Part shown: positions 1 through 8,913 of the stretch, in pieces | Layout: each line of letters starts with the position of its first letter | Numbering within the stretch: position 1 is the first letter of the stretch | NCBI GenBank assembly: GCA_910577515.1 | Contig: CAJTLW010000004.1 | Coordinates: 214,905-278,904 of the forward strand | DNA length: 64,000 nucleotides | Direction of reading: 5' to 3' | Origin: an uncultured Vampirovibrio sp. | GTDB lineage: Bacteria > Cyanobacteriota > Vampirovibrionia > Gastranaerophilales > Gastranaerophilaceae | Translations under genes and position numbers: made by a program | The notes under the pieces: model-generated | What the model was told of the DNA's origin: nothing | Seen by the model: only the letters and a program-made list of their open reading frames with translations | Database searches by the model: none

Positions 1-505
1 TTTCTTTGTATTTTGTTAATCTGAAGAAATAGTTTTCTTCAGATACAGTTTCGGGTTTTTTGCCGTGGATAGGGCATTTGCCTTCTTCATCCAAATCTTT
101 TGCATTTAAAAACGTTTCACAGCCGCTGCAATAAAGCCCCGTGTAGCTGTGTTTATAGATATCACCATTTTCAAGAAGTTTTTCAAAGATATCCTGAACG
201 ATTTTTTTATGATAATCATTGGTTGTTCTTATAAATTTTGAATATCCAATATCTAAAAGCGCCCAGGCTTCTTTAAACTTATTTGAATTTATATCACACA
301 ATTCTTTCGGGGTAATTCCTGCTGCATGTGCTGTCTTTTGTATTTTAATTCCATGCTCATCTGTACCTGTTAAGAAAAAGCATTCTTTGACACGTTTTTT
401 AAAGTGTCTGAATAAAATATCCGTATAAATTTTTTCATAAGCGTGTCCTATATGCGGAGCGCCGTTTACATAATCAATAGCCGTTGTAATATAAAAATTT
501 TCCAT
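1..505 (-). CDS. metG: Methionyl-tRNA synthetase, N-terminal part (runs off the window)
   Basis: The enzyme charges tRNA-Met with methionine in the cytoplasm. Translating the minus strand from an ATG at 505 gives about 168 residues that stay open to the window edge. They begin MENFYITTAIDYVNGAPHIG; the class I HIGH motif is residues 18-21 (HIGH). A zinc knuckle typical of the MetRS connective peptide follows: CSGC, then CPIH about 20 residues later. A second ATG directly upstream at 508 would add one Met; neither start has a clear ribosome site. It lies 43 bases after the phosphorylase gene on the same strand, so it may be the last gene of that operon. The KMSKS loop and anticodon-binding domain lie outside the window. 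Confidence 0.95.
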   Translation of the reverse strand, partial: MENFYITTAIDYVNGAPHIGHAYEKIYTDILFRHFKKRVKECFFLTGTDEHGIKIQKTAHAAGITPKELCDINSNKFKEAWALLDIGYSKFIRTTNDYHKKIVQDIFEKLLENGDIYKHSYTGLYCSGCETFLNAKDLDEEGKCPIHGKKPETVSEENYFFRLTKYKE

Positions 506-548
506 CATAGAAACAATTATACTTTAAATGTATATTATTTGTAAATGT

Positions 549-1850
549 TTATTTGTATACAACAGGTTGGATTTCAGGTTTTAAATTTGAATATTCAAAA
601 GCATCTTCAGTATATTTTACAGCTTCGTTAAGCCTGGTTTGTTCAACATTGTTCCAGTAAAGGGTACAGAGGATATCATCTTTTTGAACTTTATCGCCAA
701 TTTTTTTATTTAAAATACAGCCTGCGCCAAAATCTATATCGTCTGATTTTTTGTCACGTCCTGCGCCAAGCAGTTTGCAGGCTTTTGCAATATTCAGGGC
801 ATCCAGTTTTGAAATATAGCCATCGCTTTTGGATTTTATTTCAAATTTGTTTTTTCCTACATTAAAAAGGCTGCAATCTTCGATGCAATCCGGGTTTCCA
901 CCCTGTGCTTTAATTATTTCTTTTAATTTTTGAAGCGCAGAGCCGGATTTAATAGCTTCATCGATTAAATTTTTAGCTTCATTAAAATCTTTTGCAAGGT
1001 TTGCTAAAATCAATGTATGACCTGCAATTTCAAGAACTATATCATATAAATCTTCATTATAGCTGCCTTTTAAAAATTCTATACTCTCAATGATTTCCAG
1101 AGAATTTCCTATATGTGTGCCTAAGGGCTGCTCCATGGAGCTTATTACGGCTTCAAATTTTCTGTTTAATTTTGCGCCTGTTTTAATCATTAAGTCTGCA
1201 AGCTCGCGGGCCTCTTCCTTTGTTTTTATAAAAGCACCTGCACCGTATTTGACATCTAAAACCACTATATTTGCGCCGCTTGCAATCTTTTTAGATACAA
1301 CAGAAGCACAGATTAAAGATTTATTATCAACCGTTGCTGTTACATCACGAAGAGCGTATATTTTGCCGTCTGCAGGAGTTAAATTCGGAGTTTGGGCTGA
1401 AATTGCAGCACCGATTGTTTTAATCTGGTTTTTAAAGTTATTGTCTTCAAGCTGACATTTAAAATTTGGTATAGATTCAAGTTTATCAACGGTGCCGCCA
1501 GTGTACCCCAAGCCTCTGCCGCTTAATTTGGCACATTTAACGCCAAGAGCAGCCAAAAGAGGAATTAAAACGATTGTAACCTTATCACCCACACCGCCTG
1601 TTGAATGTTTATCTGCAACAGTGTTTGAAATATCTGAAAAATCAAGAATTTCGCCTGAATTTACGAAAGCTTCTGTCATATAGGCGGTTTCATCCTCATT
1701 TAAACCTTGAAAACACACAGCCATAAGCCATGAAGACATTTGATAATCTTCAACGGTGCCATCCATAAGGCCTTTAATTAAGAAATTAATCTCTTCTTTG
1801 GTATGTGTTTTTCCTTCTTTTTTCTTTTGGATGATATCAACTGCGCGCAT
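549..1850 (-). CDS. pdp: Pyrimidine-nucleoside (thymidine/uridine) phosphorylase
   Basis: It splits thymidine or uridine with phosphate into the base and (deoxy)ribose-1-phosphate, a cytoplasmic salvage step. The 433-residue length is normal for the family. The phosphate-binding stretch KHSTGGVGDKVT lies near residues 81-92. The family signature SGRGLGYTGGTVDKLE follows near residues 109-124. The N-terminal alpha domain and C-terminal alpha/beta domain are complete. The bacterial homologues DeoA (thymidine-specific) and Pdp (broad) are hard to separate by eye; I favour Pdp because of the Gram-positive/cyanobacterial-like length. It is 14 bases downstream of rlmH and probably cotranscribed. 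A nucleoside transporter (nupC) and dCMP deaminase elsewhere in the window fit a salvage pathway. Confidence 0.92.
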   Translation of the reverse strand: MRAVDIIQKKKEGKTHTKEEINFLIKGLMDGTVEDYQMSSWLMAVCFQGLNEDETAYMTEAFVNSGEILDFSDISNTVADKHSTGGVGDKVTIVLIPLLAALGVKCAKLSGRGLGYTGGTVDKLESIPNFKCQLEDNNFKNQIKTIGAAISAQTPNLTPADGKIYALRDVTATVDNKSLICASVVSKKIASGANIVVLDVKYGAGAFIKTKEEARELADLMIKTGAKLNRKFEAVISSMEQPLGTHIGNSLEIIESIEFLKGSYNEDLYDIVLEIAGHTLILANLAKDFNEAKNLIDEAIKSGSALQKLKEIIKAQGGNPDCIEDCSLFNVGKNKFEIKSKSDGYISKLDALNIAKACKLLGAGRDKKSDDIDFGAGCILNKKIGDKVQKDDILCTLYWNNVEQTRLNEAVKYTEDAFEYSNLKPEIQPVVYK

Positions 1851-1864
1851 AAGCTGTATTCTCC

Positions 1865-2293
1865 TTATTTATGATAAGTTTCGTTGTTTAAAATTTTATA
1901 TGCCCTGTATATTTGCTCAATCAGTATAAAAACTGCTTCCTGATGAAGAAAAGTTAATTTTGACATTGAAAATTTGAAATTGCTTTTGTTTCTTATATCA
2001 ACCGGAAGTCCTTCTGAACCGCCTATTAAAAATACAATTTCATTACAAATGCCATCTTGTTCAATTTCTTTAATTTTTTGTGCAAATTCAGGGCTTGAAA
2101 GTTCGCATCCTTCAATTTCAAGGGTAATTATATAAGAATTTTGTTTAACGTTTGATTTTACAAAATCAGATATCGAATTTACTTCAATGATTTTTAAAGA
2201 TGTATAACCAGTAAGCCTTTTTTTAAATTCTTCAATGCCAAGTTTAAAATAAGGCTCTTTAATTTTTCCTTCAAGTATTATTTTAATATTCAT
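1865..2293 (-). CDS. rlmH: 23S rRNA (pseudouridine1915-N3)-methyltransferase RlmH
   Basis: This SPOUT-class enzyme methylates pseudouridine 1915 in helix 69 of 23S rRNA using S-adenosylmethionine. The 142-residue product has the family features: an N-terminal MNIKIILEGKIKEPYF strand, the FLIGGSEGL loop that forms part of the SAM-binding trefoil knot, and the C-terminal EQIYRAYKI-x5-YHK end. The usual LPHQ-x-xR segment reads FLHQEAVF here, so the conserved Arg after HQ is replaced, a mild departure. Its ATG directly abuts the stop of the upstream symporter gene, implying translational coupling. Confidence 0.93.
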   Translation of the reverse strand: MNIKIILEGKIKEPYFKLGIEEFKKRLTGYTSLKIIEVNSISDFVKSNVKQNSYIITLEIEGCELSSPEFAQKIKEIEQDGICNEIVFLIGGSEGLPVDIRNKSNFKFSMSKLTFLHQEAVFILIEQIYRAYKILNNETYHK

Positions 2294-3613
2294 CTATACA
2301 ATATCTTTGTAAGAATCGTTATTTAAAAGTTCGTAATTTATTTCGTTTTCGTTATCTGCAATTATTGCAGCCACAACTGCATCTGATGCTACGTTTGCTG
2401 TTGTTCTTAGCATATCTGCAAGCCTTTCAAGTGCAAATAGGAAGCTGAAACCTACAACCAACTGTTCAGGTGTAAGGCCGATGCCATTTAAAACAAGCGC
2501 AATTGTAATTAAACCAGCACCAGGGATTCCTGCACAGGTTGATGATGCTACTATTGCAAGGAATGCAATTTGAAGAATTAAAACAAGGCTTAATTCAATA
2601 CCGTAAGTTTGTGCTAAGAATATAACAGCAACTGTCTGCATTAAGGCTGTTCCATCCATATTTAAAGTAGCTCCCAAAGGAAGAACAAACGAACAGATTT
2701 TGCTTGAAATTCCGCGTTTTTCGCAGCATGTGATTGTTAAAGGCAGTGTTGCAGAGCTTGAGGCTGTGCCGAATGCTACCATTATAGCTTCTGTTATTGC
2801 CGTATAAAGCTTTCCTACAGGAACTTTTGAAAATATTTTCAACATCATAGGGTAAACAAAGAAAAACTGAATAATAACACCTAATACAAGCACTAGGAAA
2901 TATCGCCAAACACCTTCAAACATTGAAATTCCAAAGCTTGAAACGCTTGCTGCAGTAAGAGCAAAGACACCCGGTGCTGCTAAATACATAATCCAATCCG
3001 TCACTTTCATGGTTGCAGCAAAAATACTTTCAAAGAAAGAAACAACGGGCCTGTTTATTTCGCCAATTTTTGCAAGAGCGATAGAGAAGATTAAAACAAA
3101 TATAATAATAGGTATCATATCGCCGTTTGAAAGAGCATTGAAAGGATTTTTAGGGATAAGGCCAAGGAAAATTCCAGCCAAGTTTGATTGTTGTTCTGCT
3201 ATTGTGCTTGAAACGTATCCTTGCATCTCTTGTGCTACTTCAGGGCTTATAAAGTTTTGGGCGTTAAAACCCGGTTTCATAACTAAAGCTAATATTGCGC
3301 CAATTGCAACAGCAGCAACAGTGATTATTGTATAATAGAAAATCATTTTTCTGCCGAATTTTGCAAGCTGTTTATTGTCGCCTATGCTTGAAATGCCTAT
3401 CACAATAGCGCTTATAACCAAAGGAATTACAACCATTTGGATAATGCTTATAAAAGATTGGCCTGTTATATCAAGAATTTTATGTGCAACAGGATAGCTT
3501 GAAGCGGGAAATAAAATTCCTACTACAATACCTGCTATAAGACCGAAAAATATATGCCAATTTCTTTTAATACCAAGCAAAATTGCAATAAGTATCTGCA
3601 TGTGTACGCCCAT
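2294..3613 (-). CDS. Dicarboxylate/amino acid:cation symporter (DAACS family)
   Basis: An inner-membrane secondary transporter that probably takes up glutamate, aspartate or a C4-dicarboxylate with Na+ or H+. The 439 residues are mostly hydrophobic helices. The re-entrant serine loop reads SSSATLPLT and the substrate/ion site TLNMDGTAL, both hallmarks of GltP/GltT/GltPh. The start at 3613 is favoured by an AAGGA seven bases upstream; an in-frame Met four codons on is less likely. It is the first gene of the minus-strand run toward rlmH, pdp and metG. A second, more divergent member of the family is at 25.8 kb. Exact substrate cannot be read from sequence. Confidence 0.9.
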   Translation of the reverse strand: MGVHMQILIAILLGIKRNWHIFFGLIAGIVVGILFPASSYPVAHKILDITGQSFISIIQMVVIPLVISAIVIGISSIGDNKQLAKFGRKMIFYYTIITVAAVAIGAILALVMKPGFNAQNFISPEVAQEMQGYVSSTIAEQQSNLAGIFLGLIPKNPFNALSNGDMIPIIIFVLIFSIALAKIGEINRPVVSFFESIFAATMKVTDWIMYLAAPGVFALTAASVSSFGISMFEGVWRYFLVLVLGVIIQFFFVYPMMLKIFSKVPVGKLYTAITEAIMVAFGTASSSATLPLTITCCEKRGISSKICSFVLPLGATLNMDGTALMQTVAVIFLAQTYGIELSLVLILQIAFLAIVASSTCAGIPGAGLITIALVLNGIGLTPEQLVVGFSFLFALERLADMLRTTANVASDAVVAAIIADNENEINYELLNNDSYKDIV

Positions 3614-3815
3614 TTTTAAATCCTTTTTAATTATTTTCTTGTTAAAGTTAAATGTTAAACTCCCTTAATAATACAACTATTTCTAAACCTTGGCAATCTT
3701 TATGCTCAATCAAACGGATGATTTTTCTAAATTTGGTTAAGCAATTTTCTATCTTTTGCGATAATAAAAGTAATTAATTTTGATACTTTTAAAATAAGGT
3801 CTAAAAGCAGATAAA

Positions 3816-5486
3816 ATGTTTAGCCAGCAAAATTTGCAAAATGCCATAAATTTTGAACAAAATGAAAGTGGTAGTTCGGATTTATTATCACAGGCAACAT
3901 TTGCGCATCAGCAGTATTTAATAAAATCAAATAATGAAGATTTAATTAAAGCTATAAATTATTATATTCAGGTGATAAAAACCACGCCTGATGCTTCAAG
4001 TGCTTATTACAGGCTTGCAAGCCTGATGCATGAAAGCGGGCAGATTGGGATAGATGGTGCTTTAGAACAATGCAGAAGGGCAGTTGAAATTGACCCTGAT
4101 AACCCGAATGCAAGAATGTATTTAGGGTATTTTCTTTCCCAAAACGGGGAATATGATGCGGCAAAAGAACAATTTAACCGTGCCATAAAATTAAAACCGG
4201 CTTGCTCCTATAGAGCTAAAATGGTTATGGCACTTGATATTCTAGATAGAATGAAACATAAAGAAAAAGATACCGATTTTCTTTCTTTTTCAAAAGCTAT
4301 GTTTTATATATTTTCATCTTCCCTCTTTTTCCTTTTTGATAAAGCAGGGATAAAAATGTTTTGCAAAAATATTGTTAATGATTTGAATTTTGCAAGATAC
4401 AGAGCAGTTGGAAGTATTTTAGAGAAGACAAATTTTGATAAAGATGCTTATGAAGTGTATTCAGATGCTGTGGATAATACAAAAAATGCGCCTTTATTTT
4501 ATGAAAAAATGGCAAATATTGCAGTTAAAAAAGAGCGTTTAGAAGTTGCGCTTCAATGTTATCAAAATGCCGTAACCCTATCTAACAATGACCCTGAAAA
4601 GGTTGTTGATTTAATTGAATTTATGGAAGAAAATTTCCCTGAAAAAACGGATGAATTGATTGATAATTACACGCTTTTAATCAAAAAAATGCCCGATTTT
4701 TCAAGAGGGTATTATGAACTTGGCAATTTATATCTTAAAAAAGAAGAAAAGATTAATGCAATAAGCGCCTTTAAACTTGCACTTAAGGAAGAGCCAAATA
4801 ATCCTTTCTATCAGAATTCTCTTGCTTTTGCATACGTTCAATTAGAACAATATGACAGTGCCATTGAACTTTATAAGATGGCTCTTGAAGCTAATCCAAA
4901 TAATGAATGGACAGCAGTTGTAGCGCAGGCACTTGCAGCAATTTATCACAGAATTAAAGGAAATTTTGAAGCTGCAATTTCGATGCTTCAAAATGCGCTT
5001 CTTTTAACAAAAAACAAAACTGAAATTTATTTATCTTTGGCTGATATCTATTATGATATTGATGATATGGATGAAGCTATAAAATATTATACGCTTGCAA
5101 TAGAATCGGGTTTTCGTGATGCAAGAGTATTTTCAAGGCTTGCCATGGCATTTTTTGAAAAAGATTATACAGAAAATGCAATTGAATTTTATACAAGAGC
5201 GATTGATATAGAACCTGATTATGAAATAGCTTATAATAACCTTGGTGTTGTGTATTTTGATGGTTTGAATGATGTTGAGCGTGCAAAACCTTGTTTTGAA
5301 GCAGCTTTAAAACTAAATGATGATTACACAATGGCACATTTTAATATGGCAAGATGCTATGAAATGCAAGGCGATAAAGTGCTTGCTGCTAATGAATATC
5401 AGGCTGCGCTTGATTTGAATAAACTGTATCCTGAAATTGATGATAATATTATACAAGAAAGGCTTTTTAAGCTTTTTGAAACATAA
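3816..5486 (+). CDS. Tetratricopeptide-repeat protein
   Basis: The 556-residue protein consists mostly of TPR helix pairs, recognisable from repeated patterns such as AYYRLASLMHESG, ARMYLGYFLSQNGEYDAAKE and AYNNLGVVYFDG with Pro at the repeat end (DPDNP, EPNNP, NPNNE, EPDYE). Residues about 145-175 contain a hydrophobic stretch (FYIFSSSLFFLFDKAG) that may be a membrane dip or a buried helix. No signal peptide or enzymatic domain is visible. It is the first of three same-strand genes (TPR, TPR, GGDEF) and is spaced 33 bases from the next. Such proteins usually scaffold protein complexes; the partner is unknown. The ribosome-binding site is weak. Confidence 0.85.
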   Translation: MFSQQNLQNAINFEQNESGSSDLLSQATFAHQQYLIKSNNEDLIKAINYYIQVIKTTPDASSAYYRLASLMHESGQIGIDGALEQCRRAVEIDPDNPNARMYLGYFLSQNGEYDAAKEQFNRAIKLKPACSYRAKMVMALDILDRMKHKEKDTDFLSFSKAMFYIFSSSLFFLFDKAGIKMFCKNIVNDLNFARYRAVGSILEKTNFDKDAYEVYSDAVDNTKNAPLFYEKMANIAVKKERLEVALQCYQNAVTLSNNDPEKVVDLIEFMEENFPEKTDELIDNYTLLIKKMPDFSRGYYELGNLYLKKEEKINAISAFKLALKEEPNNPFYQNSLAFAYVQLEQYDSAIELYKMALEANPNNEWTAVVAQALAAIYHRIKGNFEAAISMLQNALLLTKNKTEIYLSLADIYYDIDDMDEAIKYYTLAIESGFRDARVFSRLAMAFFEKDYTENAIEFYTRAIDIEPDYEIAYNNLGVVYFDGLNDVERAKPCFEAALKLNDDYTMAHFNMARCYEMQGDKVLAANEYQAALDLNKLYPEIDDNIIQERLFKLFET

Positions 5487-5519
5487 TTACCATAAGCCAG
5501 AGCCGGTTAAAGAAGATAG

Positions 5520-6602
5520 ATGAAAAGATTTTTAAGAGTTTTTAAAAATACAACGGTCAGGATATTCAGTTCTTTATTGCTTATCCTTTTTTTAGTAAGC
5601 CTTTTTGTTTTTAAAGATTTTTATAAAGCCCAGTGGCATAAAACTTTGAGCTTTTATTATGTATATGTTGGTGATAATGCTTATAAAAAACATAAACCAC
5701 AAAAAGCGATTGATAATTATATAAAAGCACTAGAACTTTATCCAAAACACTATAGGGCGCAATATAATCTTGGAAATCTTTATGTAGTTTATGAAGATTT
5801 TTATTCAGCTTTGGATGCTTATTCAAAAGCGCTTCAATTAAGGCCGGATTTTACCGTTGCAAGGATAAATTATGCAATTGTATTATCTGAAGCTTTGTTT
5901 AATTATGACAGGGCAATTGAAGAGTATAATTTAGCTGTTCAAAATATCCCGAAATGGGTTTATATACCATTTATTGTAAATAAGAAAAATTCGTATAAAC
6001 ACAATAAAGCTGTGGCTTATTACAATCAGGGGCTGGCATGGCGCGGCAAGTCGCTTTTATTTGGCGATGACAGGTTTGTTGCAAGAAAATATCTTGAAAA
6101 CTCTGCCGAATCTTACGAAAAAGCTCTTAAGACCATGAAAACTTATGATGTTTATTATAATTTAGGAATTGTATACCATCTTTTAAGAGAACCTGAGTAT
6201 GCGGGATATTATTATTGTAAGGCTATTGAAAAAGAGCCTATGAAATATGAGGCGCATTATAATCTTGCAATTCTTTTAAGGGGAATGAAAAGGTACCCGG
6301 ATTCAATTGAAGAGTTTAAAAAAGCCGGGCTTCTTTTGGATAGTAACGGGGATAGTAATAAAACAGTGTATGTTTATGATATTTTAAATGAAGTTAATCA
6401 AAAATATTCCGCAACTGAAGACTATGCCAAATTGAAAAAACAGCTAGAAGAAGAAAAAAAGCAAGGTATAGAATCAATTAAAGAAGAAGCAAGCTATGTA
6501 AAGGGCAAAACCCTTGTGCTGGATGATAGGGGCGGGGCAACGCTTAAAGGTTTTAAAAAATGCGCTGCTAAAAAATATTTTGAGGACGGTATAAGAAATT
6601 GA
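5520..6602 (+). CDS. Membrane-anchored TPR protein
   Basis: The 360-residue protein begins with a basic stretch and one hydrophobic segment at about residues 14-30 (IFSSLLLILFLVSLFVF), so it is probably anchored in the inner membrane with its repeats outside or along the membrane. At least five TPRs follow (AIDNYIKALELYPKHYRAQY, ALDAYSKALQLRPDF, AGYYYCKAIEKEP). A charged coiled-coil-like stretch near residue 300 (KLKKQLEEEKKQ) precedes the C terminus. Its stop overlaps the TTG start of the diguanylate cyclase by four bases, so the two are translationally coupled. The role may be to place the downstream cyclase or an envelope complex; this is inference. Confidence 0.82.
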   Translation: MKRFLRVFKNTTVRIFSSLLLILFLVSLFVFKDFYKAQWHKTLSFYYVYVGDNAYKKHKPQKAIDNYIKALELYPKHYRAQYNLGNLYVVYEDFYSALDAYSKALQLRPDFTVARINYAIVLSEALFNYDRAIEEYNLAVQNIPKWVYIPFIVNKKNSYKHNKAVAYYNQGLAWRGKSLLFGDDRFVARKYLENSAESYEKALKTMKTYDVYYNLGIVYHLLREPEYAGYYYCKAIEKEPMKYEAHYNLAILLRGMKRYPDSIEEFKKAGLLLDSNGDSNKTVYVYDILNEVNQKYSATEDYAKLKKQLEEEKKQGIESIKEEASYVKGKTLVLDDRGGATLKGFKKCAAKKYFEDGIRN

Positions 6603-7978
6603 AGACAAACGAAAAAAACATATATAATTTTTTGTTGGATTTAGTTAATGCCTTTGAAGGTTCAAAAACAGAGGTTGAATTAACTAATAATTTAAAACGG
6701 GTATTTAGCCTGTTTTGTGATATTAAAGAGTTTAAAATTTTTCTTTATGATGAAGTTTTAAATTCACTGAAAGATTTTACAAAACCTTGGGAAATTTTAA
6801 AAAAAGATTACAGAGCAAATATTTTAAACAGTTATTTTTGTTCTTTTAAATACAATACAACCGATTATATAAAAGAAAAAGACGAATTCGTTTTTCCTGT
6901 TTATGATAAGCAGAAATTAAACGGTATTGTATATATAAAGGGAAGTGTTAAAAACAGAGTTTTGCTTGAAATTGTGCCTTTAGTTTCAAAACAAATTTCA
7001 TACGCAATGAATAGTTTGAAAAACACAGAAGAGATGAGTGTTCAGGAAAAATTTCATAAGACAATAAGAAATATTGCAAAAATCATTGAAACGCAATATG
7101 AATTAAGTTATATAATGCCTGTTTTAGGGGAGATGATAGACAGTTTTATATCAGAACATTTAATTTATGTGTTTTTAAAGGTGCCAAAGAAAAAGAATTA
7201 CAAGCTAGTTTGGCCAAATAAATGTTCAGATGCCAAAATTTTAGATTATTTAACCGTCATAAACCCAAAATCCACAGCCATTTTAGAAGATGAAGGCAAA
7301 ATAGGAATTTTTCCTTTATTTTGCGATGGTAAAATATTTGGAGCCATTGTTGCAAAAAGCCAGAATGAAAAATTGAGCGATAAAGATGCTGATTATTTGA
7401 TTGAAATTTCTAAACAAGCTTCAACTACCGTGGATAGAGCAAGTTCTTATATGAAAATATTAGAACATGCAACACTTGATGCACTTACGGGGCTTAATAA
7501 CAGGCATCAGTTTCATACAAGGCTGCATTCGGAGGTTGCAAATGCCAAGCGTCAAAAATCAAGTCTTTGCTGCATTATGACAGATATTGATTTCTTTAAA
7601 TCTGTAAATGATACATACGGGCATGCAGTTGGCGATTGCGTTTTAAAAACGGTTGCAAAGCAGATTAAAAAAGAACTCAGGGAATATGATATTCCATCAA
7701 GATACGGCGGAGAAGAATTTACAATAATTCTTCCGAATACATCTTTAGAAGAGGCAACAGTTGTAGCCGAGCGTTTAAGATACAGTATTGAAAAGAAAAT
7801 CATAAATATTGAAGAATTTGGTATTGAAAATGTTTCAAAGATAAGTGTGACAATTTCTGTTGGTGTTGCACAGTATAAAAATGCAATGAAAGAGCCTGAA
7901 GAGTTATACAGATGCGCTGATAAAGCCCTTTATGCTGCAAAAGAAAGCGGCAGAAACAGGGTGGTTGTAGCTGAATAA
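6599..7978 (+). CDS. GAF-like sensor with GGDEF diguanylate cyclase domain
   Basis: Predicted to make cyclic di-GMP from two GTP. The first ~280 residues look like one or two GAF-like sensory folds (VFPVYDKQKLNGIVYIKG; IGIFPLFCDGKIFGAIVAKS). The GGDEF domain follows from about residue 295: LTGLNNR, the metal-binding DIDFFKSVNDTYGH, and the active-site loop GGEEF at residues 370-374. The inhibitory I-site RxxD (REYD) lies five residues before GGEEF, so product feedback is expected. The start is TTG overlapping the upstream TPR stop (TTGA), the only start that fits the gene junction. No transmembrane segment is seen; the upstream anchored TPR protein may localise it. Confidence 0.92.
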   Translation: MKTNEKNIYNFLLDLVNAFEGSKTEVELTNNLKRVFSLFCDIKEFKIFLYDEVLNSLKDFTKPWEILKKDYRANILNSYFCSFKYNTTDYIKEKDEFVFPVYDKQKLNGIVYIKGSVKNRVLLEIVPLVSKQISYAMNSLKNTEEMSVQEKFHKTIRNIAKIIETQYELSYIMPVLGEMIDSFISEHLIYVFLKVPKKKNYKLVWPNKCSDAKILDYLTVINPKSTAILEDEGKIGIFPLFCDGKIFGAIVAKSQNEKLSDKDADYLIEISKQASTTVDRASSYMKILEHATLDALTGLNNRHQFHTRLHSEVANAKRQKSSLCCIMTDIDFFKSVNDTYGHAVGDCVLKTVAKQIKKELREYDIPSRYGGEEFTIILPNTSLEEATVVAERLRYSIEKKIINIEEFGIENVSKISVTISVGVAQYKNAMKEPEELYRCADKALYAAKESGRNRVVVAE

Positions 7979-8018
7979 AATTTTAATCTGGTTTTTCATC
8001 CTTGCCTTTATGCTGTAA

Positions 8019-8818
8019 TTATCTCCATTTTTTTAAGAAAATAAGCGGTGCTTTGTTTAATTTTTTACAGGAAAAATATTTTTTAAGTGCATCAGGGAAT
8101 GTGCTTTGCCTGTTTTGTTTTGCTAATAATGAACCTGAACAATCAAAAGTCCCAACTATAACCACAGAACCAGGAGCAAGCCTATTATATAACTGCTTTG
8201 CAAATTCCTTATATTCGTTTTCATTTATATAAGGCCACATATTGCGACACATTACAATTGAAGGGTGTTTTGAATCAATGTTATTTAAATCTTCTAATAT
8301 GTTTGCGGCTGAAAACTTTACAGGGGAAGTTGTTTTATCAAGCATTAAATCATTACTCGCGCCTCCGATTGTAAGTTTTATGTATTTTTTTGCCTCATCC
8401 TCTTCAAGCTCCAGTCTGTGCCGCATTTGATAGTATCCTAATTCAGCTTTTGCACAGCCTTCTTTTTGCCTCCTTATGTTTTCTGAAATTTTTTCTTCAT
8501 CAATATCTTTTGCAATAATCGGGAAAAACTATTCAGCGTCTTTACCAAATTTGCTTTGCAAAAGTATTGAAAGACTGTATGACTCGCAGCCATCAGAACA
8601 GCCGTATACATAAGTATTTACCTTGTCGCATTTTGCAAACCTTGTTTCCAAGAATTCTCCAAGTTTTTTCCAATCTAAATCTTCTCTAAACATACAGGTT
8701 AAATCTCTAATATATACAGAGCCTTCATTGTCAAGAAACTGTCCGCGTTTTAGTGCAGGTTTTTTTGAAAAGATAATGCAGGATATTCAAAAGTTTGAGG
8801 AAACGATATTGTATTCAT
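8019..8818 (-). pseudogene. CheR-type methyltransferase, inactivated by a frameshift and a stop
   Basis: Read on the minus strand from ATG 8818, the first ~18 codons (ending SFQK) meet a run of seven A (plus-strand T at 8760-8766). One more A would restore a frame that continues PALKRGQFLDNEGSVYIRD and on to the CheR-like SAM motif YGCSDGCESYSLSILL. That frame is then broken by an in-frame TAG at 8531-8529, where AAG (Lys) would fit (DAE-stop-FFPIIAKDID). After it an uninterrupted 135-codon ORF (8426-8019) carries SIVMCRNMWPYI, the counterpart of the CheR motif LCRNVLIYF. With two independent lesions the gene is probably dead. The intact family transfers methyl groups from SAM, classically to chemoreceptor glutamates. 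It reads toward the TPR/GGDEF genes. Confidence 0.8.
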
Positions 8819-8866
8819 TTTAATTTTATTATTCTGTATCGTTATAAAACCCTTGCATAATAAAAA

Positions 8867-8894
8867 TTGCCCTTGTTAAAAAACCAAGGGCCAA
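8867..8894 (-). terminator. Rho-independent terminator of cysK
   Basis: The inverted repeat GCCCTTG (8869-8875) and CAAGGGC (8885-8891) is followed, on the minus strand, by a T-rich run (AATTTTTATT). It sits about 20 bases past the cysK stop. Confidence 0.7.
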
Positions 8895-8913
8895 ATTTTA
8901 AAATTTTTATATT

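Noticed and set aside
549..3613. Several plus-strand ORFs of 60-121 codons opposite pdp and the symporter
   Set aside because: No ribosome sites or recognisable domains; they mirror well-identified minus-strand genes.
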